A DNA stretch of 64,000 bases from Cercozoa sp. M6MM (GCA_040357565.1 JBDODJ010000006.1), one strand, 5' to 3'. Shown: positions 32,859 to 45,958, counted from the first letter of the stretch. The notes: generated by a model not told the origin, from the sequence alone. Program-made: numbers and translations.

Positions 32859-33255
32859 ACCATCTACTGTACTGTACTGCGTTACGCTGGCTGGCCGGGC
32901 CCGGCACCTGACTGCGCTGGCACTCGGTCGACTAGTGCCTTAATGGCAGTGACGTCCTGTTCCCGTTGTTCAGTTATTATTCGCTAAGATTGGATCGCGT
33001 CATCTGTTGTCTGCTGTTGACTTCAGTATCGATAATCTATCGAGCGTCTGGAATAAATTTTGTTTTTCGTATCATGCCTCTGTTGAATAAATTTGTTCTG
33101 TAAACCACAGTTTTCGCCTATAAGCTCGTGTGTGGGGTTGTGCTCTTAACTCTTTAATTTAACGTAGAAGCTAGGTGGCCGTGCAGACCGGCTGAATTCG
33201 ACCTGACCACCGCACCTGTTGACTGACGAGTTTTCGATCAAGAAAACCCAGCATC
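32859..33255. other. Intergenic/promoter interval upstream of the RhoGEF gene
   Basis: 397 bases with an AT-rich segment near 33040-33110. No gene or repeat recognised. It probably includes the promoter and 5' UTR of the downstream gene. Confidence 0.4.
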
Positions 33256-34909
33256 ATGTTGTCGTCCCGCGCACCGTTGCTCCGCGAGCTTGTGACTACC
33301 GAACAGACTTATGTCGCAGGTTTGCAGTACTTGGTACCTCCATACATTCTTTTCCTTGTCCCATTCTGGGTATCCTGTGCTAGGTGTCGGCATGGATGCT
33401 ACCCCTCGGAGCAGAGGCTTCGCGCATCTGTCTTAATGCAGACATGCTTCTGTCACTCAATACGCAACTTTTAGATGTAACTTTACACGCTCTACCTTCC
33501 AGTTCTTGTTGTTTACCCCCCCCCCCGGGCAGGACCTGACGTCACGCTTGGTACAGCGTCGCAGTGACAAAGAAAAGACCGCTGGTGCTGCTGAGACTGC
33601 TCAGTGGACCGTGCACAATCCCGAAAACGTCAAAGGTGCTTTACAGTGCCTCTTATAATTCTCTTTGTGTGTCCCTTCTATCAACCCTAATGTAGTTGCC
33701 GACATCTTCTTCAAGTTCGGCCCGTGCCTCAAAATGTACACGCAGTTCTGCGGTGGCCATGCCGGTGCCCTCCCCTACCTGGTCTGTCAATTGTCCTGTT
33801 ACTGTTACTTTTTCCCATACAGGAGCCCTGCGCTGGATCGAACAAAGCAAGACGTTGAAGCGACTCGAGCAGCAAGAGCTTGTGCCGCCGCGAGCTGACG
33901 TACTCGCTCCATACCCTAGTTACTCAGTTGCTTCTTACCTTCTGCTTGTTGCGACAGCTGTTGTCGCTGCTGATCACGCCGGTGCAGCGAGTGCCACGTT
34001 ACGCTCTACTGTTGGAGCAACTGATCAAGCGCACTCCCGAGGATCACGCCGACCGTGCGGCCCTCGAGACTGCACTCGAGTTGCTGCGCAACGCGGCAGC
34101 GCTCGTGAACCATCGCATGGCTGTACCTCTCGTTTCTATGTCCTTTGCCAATATCCTTTTAGCTTTCTCCATGTTGCAGACGGAAGAGAAAAAGTCGCGC
34201 GACATGCGAGTTGCCTCACACTTGACTGGTATGTTCCTTTGGCCCTTTCTGTCTTTACTACATAATTCATACGGCGCGCGGCAGGTGTGGATCCCTCCAG
34301 TGCCGGTCCGTTGTTACGACACGGCGAACTCCGCCGTATTGGTCGCAACTCGTACACTTTGTTGCTGTTCTCCTGTCGTTGTTTCTTTGATTTGTCTCGG
34401 TTAGACGTGCTGCGCGCCAGCTGGTCCAGCAGCCGCGTCGACGTGCCATCGATAGCAACAGGTATATTTGCCCTTTACCTCCCTCGTTCCTTTTGTCTAC
34501 TGCATGCCCTTACAGGAGTGCCGAACAGTTGCCGCTAGTGCTGAGACGTGACCGACTGCACAAAGCACGTCGAGTGACTCACCATGCCTTCCTGTTCGCC
34601 AACTGCTTCGTGCTGGCTGCGCGACATTCTGCCTGTACTACCCTGTTACCCTGTTGCTCATTGGTTAATTTCTCCTTTCTTCTTTATCTTCAATCCATTT
34701 GCAGTGCCACCAGCAGCACTAGAGGAGAACATTGAACCCGGCACCCGACCGCGTGTAGCTTTCTTTTGCTCTGTTGTTAATCCCAAGTCTACCTGTGTAC
34801 CCCGCAGGCCAACTCGGCGGTGACAGCAGCCACCCGCGGCGGCTTTGTCGTGCGCAAGATTCTGCCTGTGTCGGCACTGCGTGTGCGTGATGTGGTATCC
34901 CTTATCATA

Positions 34910-34961
<52 letters not shown>

Positions 34962-37900
34962 CATACTGGACGAGTGTTCAGGACAGTGGCGACACGAGCG
35001 ATGCGGCCGAGAGCGCCGGTGCCTTCTTTTGGGTGCAGCAGCGCAATGCCGAGCAGAAGGTGTGTTGTCTGGTTACCCTGTACTATCTCTGTCATAGTTG
35101 CATGCCTAGTGTCTGCTACTGCGCACGTCGTCGGAGATGGACAAGGCGGCTTGGATGACGGACCTTGCACGCTGTGCCAATGGCAGCGTGCACACTGACC
35201 TCATGCAGGTGTGCTCTGTCCTTACTGCCCTCATGTCACCCTTTCCTGGTCTCCTTGACTTGCTGTATGCAGGCCGACACCGTGCAGCACTTGTTGCATA
35301 AGGAACAGGAGCTGCTGGCCGAGTTCGCCAGTGCGCTGGGTCACGCCGACGACAGCGCCAGTGAGACCATTGACGGTGACAGTGACGGTGCTGATTCCGC
35401 TGTTGATCAAGGCGAGGTCAAGACGGTGTCGCTTACGGTGCCTCTGAAACCGTGTCGAGGTGGCTCCGCGTCGGCCAGCGAAACCGTCGCAGCCAACGTC
35501 AACAGCAACAGCAGCACCGAGGCGGGTGCACCTTCACTGCTCACCAGCGTGTTCACTCAGATGACCACTGATGGTGCCACTGCCAACAGTGCCGGTGACC
35601 ATGTGTCTACTCAGACACGTGACACGTGCGATGGTGTGACTCCTGTCACACTGCGCAGCGGCACCGCGCACTTCAACGCCTTCTTTGGCACCGGCGCCGC
35701 CGGCAGTCAGGACGACGGTAGGGACCCTCTGACCTCCCTCTACGTTACTCTGTGTTTACCTCGTACCTCTACCTCTTAGGCGACTTTGATGAGTCTGGTC
35801 TTGCGCCGCTTCATCTTGCTGCTGCTTCTGGTGACACGGAGCAGGTGTGTTGCCTGCCTCCGACTTCCTCTACTTCCAGTTATTCCTCTTTTAGATTCGT
35901 CGTTTGGCCGAAGAGGGCGCCGATTTGAACGAGCAGACGCTTACCGCTGTACAGCATTTGTCCTATTCTTTGCCTTTTATGCCTCTGTTACGACTTTCGT
36001 GCAGGAGAAGCTGACGGCACTGGAGATCGCTGTTTGGCGCAGCGATATCAACACTGTGGGTACCGTACCTTATACTCCGCTTTTGTTCTAAATGTTATGT
36101 GATTGTGCAGAGACGCTGCTGTCGCTGGGAGCATCGCCGTTCTTGCGCAATGACAATGCAGAATGGGACGACTTGCAGGTACTTCCCTTGGCCCTTCTGC
36201 ACTTTTAATGTGTGCTTTATGTTCTCGTTTCATAGAGGAAGGGTGACATCGTCGGTACCGTCGCTGGTGCCGCGGCCTTGTTGGCGGTCAGTTTTCTATG
36301 TATCTTTCTGTGTAGTACCCTACGTTAATTTCACTGTAGGCACGCAACATCGCAGCAGGCTCGGCCAGTGGTCTCACCGCCTCTGACATGTCACTCTTCC
36401 ACGTAGCTTTCTCCTCTTGCGCTACTTTTTTGTTTATCTTACCCCCGGGGGGTTTTAGGTTTTGTGCGCGCCGTCTGTGTTGCCGGCGGATGAGTGGCCT
36501 GACCGCGGCGCACTCGCACAATCGCATGACATTGTACAACGTGCTTGTTTGGAAATAACGATACGGGTGAGTTCACTAAAGTTTTAATTGTAGCAATGCA
36601 AGCCGATCCAACGAGTGCCCACGTCGCATGCGAGACTTCTGCGCGCATTGCTGGATGCGTTGCGTCAGGACAAGAGTCGCTCCGGCAGCAGCGCCAGTCG
36701 TAGCAAATCCTCGGACTCAGCTGTCGATCGCGCGCTCCGACTGCGCGATGCAGAGGGTCGTGCGCCTGTCCACCGTAGCTTTCACTGTCTCTGCACTTAT
36801 TGTCCGTGCATGCACTGTCTTTGTGTCCCTGTGCAGTCGCCGTGCTGAGTGGCAACATTGAAGCACTGCGTGTCTTGGTACTTTTTTCGTAAGATGTGTC
36901 ATATATGGAATGATAAGCGTGCTGTATCTTTTCAGGTGGATGCCGTGAAGGACCCGGCGGCGACAGCAAGTGTTTGCGAGGCTGTGCTTGCTCAGCGACT
37001 TGTGGTATCTTCTGCCTCTCACGCTTCTTCACACTGTACGTTTCTTTTGTGTAGGGCAAACATCGTGCTACGCCTCTGCACCTCTGCGTGTCGCTCTCTG
37101 CGGACAATGGTTTTAGCGGTACATATCCTATTAGCATTCGCTCCACTTACTTCTCTGACTCCTTTCTATGGTAGTGTCGCACCTGAGCAAGCGCGAGATC
37201 GGTGCTGCAGCTCGAGCTTGTGTTGAACTCCTCGTCCGTGTATGTCTTAACCTGTAAATACCCTGATCGCACTTAATTTCTACCCTTATGTCCGCAGGCG
37301 GGCGCTAACGTCAACGCCCGTGACGCCAAGGGTCGCACGCCACTGCACCTGGCTCGCAACGAGGACATGCGCGTCTTCCTGATTCAGCACGGTGCGCGTG
37401 TGTCGCTTGAGTGCAAGTCAAATGTCGCTGGTACCCCCTCCCCCTGTCTGGCGTATTAGTCTAGCTTTATTACGAACACATTGAAGCGGGGGCTAGCACG
37501 CCCAAGAGCGTTTCCACTGCCGCCCAAAAGTTCTGGCAGTCGCTGTCGCAGCAGACTCGTGTCGATGATACATGCGACGAGAGTCGCCTGCCCACGATGG
37601 CCGAGAAGTGGTTCCCGGATGGTATATTACCCATTGTATCTTGTCTGCCTTGCTCTACCAACAAAAGTGCATTCAATAGGTGTGCGAGCGACTTGCACGC
37701 TGTGCGATGTGACCTTCTCTTGGCGTGTGCGACAGCATCACTGTACGACCTTTTGAGGCTAGACTGCGAGTCAAAGAATATGTCGTCGGTTTTTAGGCCG
37801 CGCATGTGGTGCACTCGTTTGCGGAAACTGCTCATCGAAGAAACTCGTATTTCGCGAGTCATCAAACGCCGGCATTCGCCGTACTTTGTGCCTGTCGTTT

Positions 37901-38029
37901 CTGGACTACGTGTTTACCTTTTGCGCTGTAGGTTCGTCACGCGAGACTGGACGTGCTTGTGACGCGTGCTTTCTTCGCTCGTACTTTGCGCTCGCCGATG
38001 CCACCGACGATACCACAGTCTTGCTGTAA
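33256..38029 (+). CDS. RhoGEF (DH-PH) protein with ankyrin repeats and FYVE finger
   Basis: Activates Rho-family GTPases and is likely recruited to PI3P membranes. The ATG at 33256 opens the DH domain directly (LLRELVTTEQTYVAGL). Later come ICLNADMLLSLNTQLLD, FFKFGPCLKMYTQFC and the hallmark CR3 helix (LITPVQRVPRYALLLEQL). A PH-like region follows (LRRDRLHKARRVTHHAFLF ... AGAFFWVQQRNAEQK ... SSEMDKAAWMTDLARC). A Ser/Thr-rich acidic linker leads to ankyrin repeats (GLAPLHLAAASGDTEQIRRL, LTALEIAVWRSD, AGANVNARDAKGRTPLHLA). The C terminus is a FYVE finger split by an intron: CTLCDVTFSWRVRQHHC-RACGALVCGNCSS. Ends DATDDTTVLL. This domain mix is common in protist signalling genes. Introns are short and mostly plain, with one C-rich (33510-33532) and one GT-rich. 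Confidence 0.88.
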
Positions 38030-38226
38030 CCTCAGCTAATGAGTCTGTGTCAGTCATAGTCCTCGTCGCCTCTGATCATGACGTGACGGGGTTTCCGTTC
38101 ATTTTGAGTTGGGCGGAGCGCAAACTGATTTAGTACACTCAGTACGTTAATCAGTTTGTGCTCCCTCCTGCTAGTGGCTTACTAATGAACGATAACGAAC
38201 GAAACCTTCAGTTGCGTTGCTTCACA

Positions 38227-40164
38227 TCATCCTTCCGTCACGTCCAACCTAGAATTCGCCGTTTTTGGTCGTCTGTAGTCGGCTGAGGGATACGCAGTTA
38301 TTGTTCCTCGGTCGAGTGGACTCTGATCGGACACTGGCAATTGTGTGCTGAGCAACTGAGATCGGAACTCTGCAGTTTGAAGCTGCTGTGAGAGTCGCTC
38401 GCGCTCCTCTTCGCTTCGTCGCAGTTTCTTCAACAGCTTGGCGACTTCTCGCTTGTCTGTTTGCTTTTCGAGTGCCTGGGTGGCATACAATAAGTCAGTC
38501 AGTTATACGTCGCATTAAAACATGCCATCACATGGGTAGTAGGACCAGCTTTACCAACTGTTCTTCATTCAACTGCTTCTTGAGGGTAGCGACAGTGTGC
38601 TCAAGTTTGTCGTTGGACAAGCGGAACTTCTGCAATTCCTCTTCATACACTTTCCGCGACCGTTTCGTTGCCTCGTTGAACTCGTCGCTCTTGTGCTGCA
38701 GTTGCGTTTCCAGTTGCTGGCTTTTCTGGGCGAGCTCACGCATGCGAATTTGCATTTCCGCCATCCGCTCGTGTGCCTGTCGCACTTCAGCAAAGGAACA
38801 TTCCAGATCCTCGTTGGTAACCAGATTCGCATTAGTAGCAAGCGGATTTGTTGCAGCTGGCGCGATTGATTTCACGCCCTTGACTCGCTGCTCGAGTGTC
38901 GTGACTGCAAGATCATTCTGTAGTTGCTGCTGTTGGAAGCGTTCTTCCGCCGATCGACGGAACTCGTCGTACTGCTTTGTGATTTCCGCAAGCTGCGACT
39001 TTGCTTCCTCAAGTTGCTTGGTAAGTTCCGCGTTTTCGCGTGTAAGATCGCGCTTACTTGCTTCGAGTGCGGAGACACGAGCTGTCGCCGTCAGTTCAGC
39101 ATCTCGTTTCGCTGCGTTGAGTCGCTGCGTGTGCTGCATTCGCTCGACATGAAGCGTCGAAACACGCGACTCCAGCTCGGCCACATTGCTGCAGTTCTGT
39201 CGCAGTGCGAGCGCAATGTCGTCCTTCTCCTGTGACAAATTAGGTTTGATCAGTGTACAAGGTATCTGGTCTATTGTAAAAGTTAAAAGGTACATTATTG
39301 GCGGCTTCAAGTTGAGCTTCCGTGTCTGCCAACTGACTTCGTGTCGACGTAAGAGCTCGTTGCAGTTTGGCGATTTCAGAAATGTGACGCAGTCTCATTT
39401 CGTTCAATTTGTGCGTCAGATTCTCGCGCTCACGAACCCACTCCATGCGCTCTTGTTGCAACACAGAAAGTTGTGCGTTCGCAGTGGAGATTTGTTCCTT
39501 GAGTTTGGCTTCGTGTTCGTGACCGGTACTGTCGCTGTTGCTGTTTTCAGCAGTCTTCAATGACAATAGGTTTTGCAGTCGCTTCACTTCCTGCTCGCTT
39601 GCCTCTGCACGACTACGGAACAAACTGCACTGTGCTTTCTGGGCTTCTGCTTCGCCGCGAGCTTCAGAGAGAGCCAACGCTGCCCGATGGCGCTGATCGG
39701 CCGCTTCTCTGCGCGCTTCTTGCGCTCGCTGCTCCAGGGTTGCGATGCGACCGCTGTACTTGGCTTCTGTCGCTGCTGCAAACTCCGAGTTCTGTGCAAT
39801 CTCTGTGAGTTGTGCTTGCGGACGAGATTCTAACTCGGCCAGTTTCGCCTGCGTGTGCGCCATGCGTGCTTGCCATTGCGCTTTGAGTGATGCGAGTTGC
39901 TCTTGCGTTTCGTTTCTTTCCTCACTCAAAGTTGCGACACGACGTTGTAGGACATGCACCTGAGCTTTTAATGTCGAGTTTTGCTGTTTTAGCGACTGGG
40001 CTGCTTGCACAACTTGCTCATTTTGCTGTCCTACTGCCTCTACCGAAGCGACCGCAGCCCTGAGCTGAACTCATGCAAAAACTTCACGCGAAAGGTACGG
40101 ACCAGATACAACTAAAACCTACCGCTCGCTCAGTCTCGCCCTGTTCCTTGGTCTCGGCTAGCAT
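38227..40164 (-). CDS. Long coiled-coil protein
   Basis: Starts MLAETKEQGETERA, then after one intron runs as a nearly unbroken coiled coil (VHVLQRRVATLSEERNETQE, LEQRVKGVKSIAP, KRSRKVYEEELQKFRLSND) through three more exons to a short tail ending NSRLDVTEG (stop 38227-38229). It is roughly 600 residues with no catalytic domain. Such proteins are typically golgins, centrosome or basal-body components, or motor adaptors; sequence alone does not decide. Shallow similarity to myosin-tail and SMC-like coils is expected from composition. Confidence 0.8.
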
Positions 40165-40458
40165 GCCGCTCGTTTAGAATCGCAACGCTGTAGGTTCGAT
40201 TCGCGTATTCCATACTAACCGTATTGGTTTACGTCCGCGCGGAGGCCATCGGGTGGGCAATGGCGGAATATTCGAAACTGGAACTTGTTTGATTGACTCA
40301 GTTCGTACGGTAGCAAATCGAATTTATATATACACTCGATGGATACTGTATGTAGTTCCCCTGCACAATCTGGGGTGGCACAACTCACAAGAGCATGTTC
40401 GCGTCTACCGCCCACTTAATAGGACAGGTAAAGCGACCGCGAACATGATGCAACTCGC

Positions 40459-41056
40459 CTAAATGTCGCCACTGAGCTCCTTCATCATCTGCTCGTAGTC
40501 GGCCGCCATCTGTGCCTCGGCCTGCAAGAAAAAAGCCAAAGACCAGTGAGTGCACCATCAGAAAGCAACATAGAAAGCAACGTTACCGTAGGACCCGAAC
40601 CGAGCTGCTGCTGTCGCGGACAGTCGACAGTGAGGTGACCCACATCACCACAAATCGTGCACTTGACATCAGCCGGCTTCCAGGTCTGCTCTCTCTTGGG
40701 ACACTTGGTCTGCACAACGTATGTGTTAGGTACAGGCACACACACAAACATAGAAGTAGCGAAAAGGGTGGGCCTACCGGCTGGTGACCAAAGGCGCCGC
40801 AGATATCGCAGGCGACGTTGCCGGTCCAGGTGCCGTTGTACAACATGACCTGTCGCATCTGACGCACCTGCTCCTCGGGCGTCATCGGGATACACGTCTT
40901 CTTAGCGGCTGCGATGCCTGCCGCCAGGTCGGCCTCCGTGCTCGCTTGGATCTGATTATTATATCTAATATTTACAAATATACACAACAGAATATTTATA
41001 GAAGAAGTACCCAGTAGTGCAACGGCTTGTCACGATGAGCCGCATCGGCCGGTCGC

Positions 41057-41110
<54 letters not shown>

Positions 41111-41210
41111 NNNNNNNNNNNNNNNNNNNNNNNNNNNNNNNNNNNNNNNNNNNNNNNNNNNNNNNNNNNNNNNNNNNNNNNNNNNNNNNNNNNNNNNNNN
41201 NNNNNNNNNN

Positions 41211-41255
<45 letters not shown>

Positions 41256-42017
41256 CGTCACATTACACACAAGCAGAAGCAATTCAAAGAAACGTACTGC
41301 GTGAGCCTTCGACATGTGCACCTCTGTCCACAAACAGGGTAGAGTAAAGAGGAGGATAGATGGCGGGGGTAAATGAAAGAGCACCGGCCTCGCAGAACCA
41401 TCTTGCAGTTGGTCTCCTTCTGCATACGCACGATGTTGATACCACGGGCACCGATGATGGCACCGGCGAAGTTGTAGTCGGGGTACTTGTCTTGCGGCAC
41501 CCACACCACCGCCTCCAGCTTGGGTGGCACATAGCTACACACACACACACATGCAAATCCCCTACAGTCAAGAAGGAAGTACAGTGTACCCAGAAGGAGG
41601 CTTGAAATTCGGGTTCAACTCGCGCGCCTTTCGCACCAGTTCGTGCATGCGCTTTTCCATCTTGGCACGGTACCTGGGGGGGGGGGGGGTAAGCTCGTAA
41701 CACATAGGCACACACCATAAGGGAGGTACCGTTGGTGGCGCATGTTCGTACGAACGCCGTTCTCGTCGTACTCTACATCAGTAACAAATTGAAACTACAC
41801 AGACACTCTCATGTGCATGTGCGAGGTCGGATCTCTACCTGGCGCAGGGGAAGGCGGCTCGTCCGGTGTGCGCGGAGGCGGCATCCTGCTCAGTTGTACC
41901 TTAGTTGTACTGAGGTAAACACATTAAGCAGCCCAACGTACCAAACAGAACTGCTTAAATCGCGCCACAGGTCCGACATTTCGGCGATTGTGTCCTATGG
42001 ATTAATATACACCTCAA

Positions 42018-42055
<38 letters not shown>

Positions 42056-42456
42056 GGCGGGATATGACAGACTCACCTGGTACACGACACGTCGCGCATC
42101 CTCTGCATTCACACGACGAGCACCGAATCGCTTGCGACGCTTCTTCTTCTTCGGCTCGCCGCTTTCTTCGGCCTCTTCAGTCTTCTTGGCCTCCTCTTCT
42201 GCCCCCACCATCCGTGTCAACAATACAAGTAATCTACCCTCGTGAAAGGACGAGAAACAAACGCACCCTTGGCCTCCTCCGGTGACCAGCGCGACTTGTG
42301 GCGGTTCTTGCGACGAGCCAGGCGCGCCGGGAGCGGTCGATCACGTCCGAAGCGCGAAACCACACGGCGCGACACGTACTCGTGTTTCTCGAGTTCGAGG
42401 AGTTCCTTCTCCTGCCACTCCTCCGTCTGTTCCTGTTCCAGGGGTGCTTCCGTCAT
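40459..42456 (-). CDS. SF1: Splicing factor 1 / branchpoint-binding protein
   Basis: Recognises the intron branchpoint in the early (E) spliceosome. It starts MTEAPLEQEQTEEWQEKELL and has a basic stretch (PKKKKRRKRFGARR). The KH-QUA2 region reads MEKRMHELVRKARELNP, then YPDYNFAGAIIGARGINIV (GxxG replaced by IGARG as in SF1). Two CCHC zinc knuckles follow (CDICGAFGHQPVTKCP and CTICGDVGHLTVDCP), ending MMKELSGDI. Domain order and size fit yeast/metazoan SF1. One intron contains a 100-N gap in a CA/TG tract (about 41060-41252). It is head-to-head with U1-C. Confidence 0.93.
41060..41252 (-). repeat. (CA)n/(TG)n intronic microsatellite with 100-N gap
   Basis: CA repeat on both sides of N at 41111-41210, within an SF1 intron. 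The true length is unknown. Confidence 0.95.
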
Positions 42457-42670
42457 TGCCAACAACAACAAGTGTCACTGTACACACCGAGACACACTGT
42501 GTGATCGTTTCAGGGCGGCGTTTTGACGAAAAACAAAATATTAAAAGAACGGTAAGAAGGTCACGGCGCTCCGCTGTGACGCTGTGAGACGCCGTTGTGT
42601 TCGTGTGTGGACATAGTGTGGGACATCCGGAGGTGATAGTGACGCGACTGGCTCGATAGCACATTCCAAG
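42457..42670. promoter_or_regulatory. Shared divergent promoter of SF1 and U1-C
   Basis: 214 bases separate the start codons of SF1 (minus) and U1-C (plus). The interval contains an AT-rich patch (AAAAACAAAATATTAAAAG near 42530) and GC-rich flanks. Joint control is inferred from the spacing only. Confidence 0.55.
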
Positions 42671-43759
42671 ATGCCCAAGTACGCTGCCAAAAGCTGCATT
42701 TTGTTCTTGTTGTGTGTGAGATGTTCTTTGTATTGTGTGTGTGTGTGTTTTTTTTGCTAGGTTTTACTGCGACATTTGCGATAAGTTCATGGTGCACGGT
42801 TCCTACGGTGGCCGTAAGGAGCACATTCGAGGCAGACGGCACCAGGAGAACGTGCGTCAGTACTACGGCATGTTCGTGGACCCGCTTCTGAACGGCCTGA
42901 TTCCGATCCTGCCTGGCGCCGTGCGTGCTGGTGCTTTTTCTTTGTGTTCAGATGGAACTATTGCTGAGTGTTGTGTATGTTGGTTTTACAGGCTACCGTG
43001 TCGTGCCGCTGCCGAAGCTGCTGAACATGCCGCTGATTGCGGGTGGCTACCAGTACAACCCGAACATGCCGTCGGCGCCGCTGTCGGTACCCTTTGTGCT
43101 GGTGATTTCGATGCTTTGGCACATTGAAAATTGAGTGCTGCTGGTAGGAGGAGCTGCCCAAACACTTTGTGGACAAGGCCGAGGACGAGTTCGTGGCACC
43201 GTACCTGCAGCGACAGCAGGAGCAGCAGCAGAAGAGTCGCGAGCTGCGACGACAGGTGCCTCCTTGTGTTCTAGTTTCCCGTGTGTGTATATGCGTGTTT
43301 GAGGGTTCCGCAGGAGATGCACATGAGCAACCGACAGCAGCACGGACAGCAGCCTCCGCAGCACGGACAGCTTCCGCATGGACAGCACCCGCACCCGCAG
43401 CATCAGCCGCAGCACCACCAGCAGTACCAGCAAGCGCCGCCGCAGCACTACCAGCAGCCACCGCCGCAGCACCACCAGCATCACCAGCAGCAGCACCAGT
43501 ACCAACCGCCGCAGCGCCAGCAGCAGTACCAGCAGCAACAGCAGCACCAGCAGCAGTACCAACCGCCGCAGCACCAGCAGCAGTACCAACCGCCGCAGCA
43601 CCAGCAGCAGCGCGAGCAGCAAGATGCCCAGGTACACTACCTGTTACGTCTTGTGTCACCACAACTTGTGTCACCACAACTTGCACTCTGTATCTCTTGC
43701 AGGTGCGCAACATCGCTCGCCCGCCGCCGCCGATGCCGGCTCCTTCTGCCCAGCATTAG
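42671..43759 (+). CDS. SNRPC: U1 small nuclear ribonucleoprotein C
   Basis: Stabilises pairing of U1 snRNA with the 5' splice site. Exon 1 is only MPK; an intron splits the Lys codon before FYCDICDKFMVHGSYGGRK and then EHIRGRRHQENVRQYYG, the C2H2 zinc finger of U1-C (CxxC ... HxxxxxH). Later exons encode PLPKLLNMPLIAGGYQYNP, a charged helix (VAPYLQRQQEQQQKSREL), a very Gln/Pro/His-rich tail (43315-43630) and a short ending PPPPMPAPSAQH. The low-complexity tail is more extreme than the Pro-rich tail usual in this family. Confidence 0.95.
43315..43630 (+). repeat. CAG/CCG-rich coding repeat (poly-Gln/Pro)
   Basis: Imperfect CAGCACCAGCAGTACCAACC units encode alternating Gln, Pro, His and Tyr. 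It is open in all three forward frames for much of its length, as expected for a repeat built on trinucleotides. Confidence 0.85.
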
Positions 43760-44027
43760 TGCGATCGACAACCCTATATCCTAGTACGTGCCGGTGATCG
43801 GACATGAGCGATGACGTCACGCATGTTGTCGCGTCGTGTCGTGTAATCAATCACGTCAACTATATTCCTTCGGTTCTTGTTTAAATTACGTTAGATCTTC
43901 AGTTTACGTTAGGTACTGTTCGGTTGGTTACTTAGCTAAAATTACGGGCAACCGAACGGAAGCGAAGCGACTTGACTTGCCGGGACGGGAAGCGAAGCGA
44001 AGCCGACCTCCGGCTCCGTTGGAAGTG

Positions 44028-45880
44028 CTAGCAAGGAGGCGACCCAGACTCTGCTTGAGCGCTCAAAGTAGCGGTAAGGTGCTCCTGTTTTCGGAACCGA
44101 GCAACAAACAAGCCACTAGAACGCACACGTAGATGAGACAAAACACACGTGATTTTTTGGAGTGCAAGCACGCCACAAGAAACAGGGAGGAAGTACGAGG
44201 TATTTGACGTAACGGGGTCAAATCTTGCAACATGTTGTAAACCTCGAGCAGTCTCACTTGATTCGGGATCGGCAAGCGCACCATGCCACGGCATCTGTCG
44301 CCGCAGGTCGTCGGACAAGGGGAGTTCTTCAGGCACAGCGTCGCTTTCGAGTTCAAGGAACCTCTCCACGACACCCTGCAGACAAGAGAAAGTACACAGG
44401 AGACACAATGGGGTGTGCGGAGACAAAGAACCTCATTTTGCACGCGAGTGAAGGAGCACGTGGAGTAAACAATGACACCACCCGGCTTCAGCAGAGAGAA
44501 GCCATTTCGCAGCAGCTGCAACTGCAAGTCTTGCACTGCGGCCGCTCCTCGTTCGGCCTGTGCATATTCTCATTTAGTACAGTGTTCGTTTAGGGTATGC
44601 AGTACCTCCAAGACACGGCGGCGGAAAGTATCCCAGCCCCACTGCGCAAACTTGGCTATGTGGCGCACACTGCCATCGTGGGTGCACTCGGCGTCCACCA
44701 AGACGCGGTCGTACAGAGTGTCACCCGTGTCAGAGGTGCTGCGGTTGTTGTTGTTGTTCTCACTGCAGTTACGCTCAATGTTCTCTGTATCCTCAGTGTC
44801 CTTGTGGATGACACGTTTCGCCAATTGCTCGGTCAGCTTGCGTCGCTTCTTGGCGTACCTGCGCTGCATGCGAGGTCGCAACGATGAGATGTCATCTCTC
44901 CTGTTCAGTTAACTGGTGCAGACATACAATTCCCACAGAGGCAGATGTGTTTACAACTGTTGTGGCGTAGGAGGCGGTAACTGAAAGGTCCTGCCGTCGT
45001 GCAAACGGAGACGAATGATACTTTGGAGTTCATGCCGTCGTACAAGTGAACTGGGGTTCCTCACACGTTGCATGACAGGTGTCACCAGTTGTGTATTAAA
45101 AAAGTACCGTGCCGAGTTGAGTCGCTCTTCGGAGACATCTACACCAGTAACGGAACCTTGTGCCCCAGTGCCGACACTTAGCGTGTCAGCCATCATGCAC
45201 CTGCAGAAACCATGTGCGTAAAGATTAAAAGGGAGAAAGCATCATATCGTACAATTTCATGCCAGGCGCACAGCATAGGTCCAACACGTGATGGCCGCGT
45301 CGCACGTCCAATGTCAACACAGCAATGGCCGAGGCCGCGTCCATGCCATAGAGTCTTCCGGACCGGAAGGAAGGCAAGCGTGCGACTCCAACACGACCGT
45401 CCAACTGGAAAAAGTCGCTCAGTGGTGCCTTTTGCACAAGCGGAAGCAAGTGCTCATCTTCAGTCTACGAGGGCATATGCTATCATTCCAGAAACAACAA
45501 ACAAAATGACGGCTATAGATTACGTTAGGAGGTCGGAACTGTGACTTCAGACCGTCGTCTCGAAACCCATGATCCCAAAGTTCTTGTTCCAACTCCTGTC
45601 GCGTCACTGGCTGCGACATTACCCATCTATATAGGAAACGTGTCAAAACCCAAGAGAAACAGCATACGTTCCGAGGATTGATGCGCACGAAACGCGGCAA
45701 TTCGTCCACATTCTCATAGATACGCGCATCGATGCCATGCCGTGCGCAGAACTCGAGAAGCTCCGGAGGCATCTCATCGGTTCTGACACTGTGAATATTC
45801 GGTTTCGGGACTGGGGACGCGCTCATTAAAGTTCTTCGCACTGCCCGACTAGCGCACAGTGTAGTGGCACGCACTCGCAT
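44028..45880 (-). CDS. RNA cytosine-C5 methyltransferase (NOL1/NOP2/Sun family)
   Basis: Methylates cytosine C5 in rRNA or tRNA using SAM. It starts MRVRATTLCASRAVRRTL, an Arg-rich start that could be a mitochondrial presequence; a second Met at MSASP (45826) is possible. Motifs: FRSGRLYGMDAASAIAVL, VLDLCCAPGMK (SAM site), GSVTGVDVSEERL, VLVDAECTHDGS (motif IV with one catalytic Cys), SLLKPGGVIVYSTCS (motif VI with the second Cys), and SGLFVARFRKQ at the C terminus. Motif IV is DAECT rather than DAPCSG, a variant seen in some family branches. Introns are short and T-rich. The substrate cannot be told from sequence. Confidence 0.88.
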
Positions 45881-45958
45881 ACAACAAGATCACGTTTAGG
45901 CGAGAGCAACTGAGCTATATTTAGTGGCTACATATCAATGAGAGCGTCAAAAAGTACA

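Noticed and set aside
32530-32943. Plus-strand ORF beginning MCGDGLLLVAAVVKPF
   Set aside because: It overlaps the last exon of the dynein light chain in another frame and has no ATG-supported context; the minus-strand frame is more protein-like.
40095-40215. tRNA-like sequence with GGTTCGATTCG (box B match) near 40190 on the plus strand
   Set aside because: The D-arm-like CGGC-TAGCAT-GCCG and box B are present, but the anticodon arm has no canonical 7-base loop with T33, the T stem does not pair and no acceptor stem matches CGTATTCC.
43047-43713. Long minus-strand Leu/Val- and Ala-rich frames opposite U1-C
   Set aside because: They are shadows of the CAG-rich coding repeat; the plus-strand frame carries the U1-C zinc finger and in-frame splicing.
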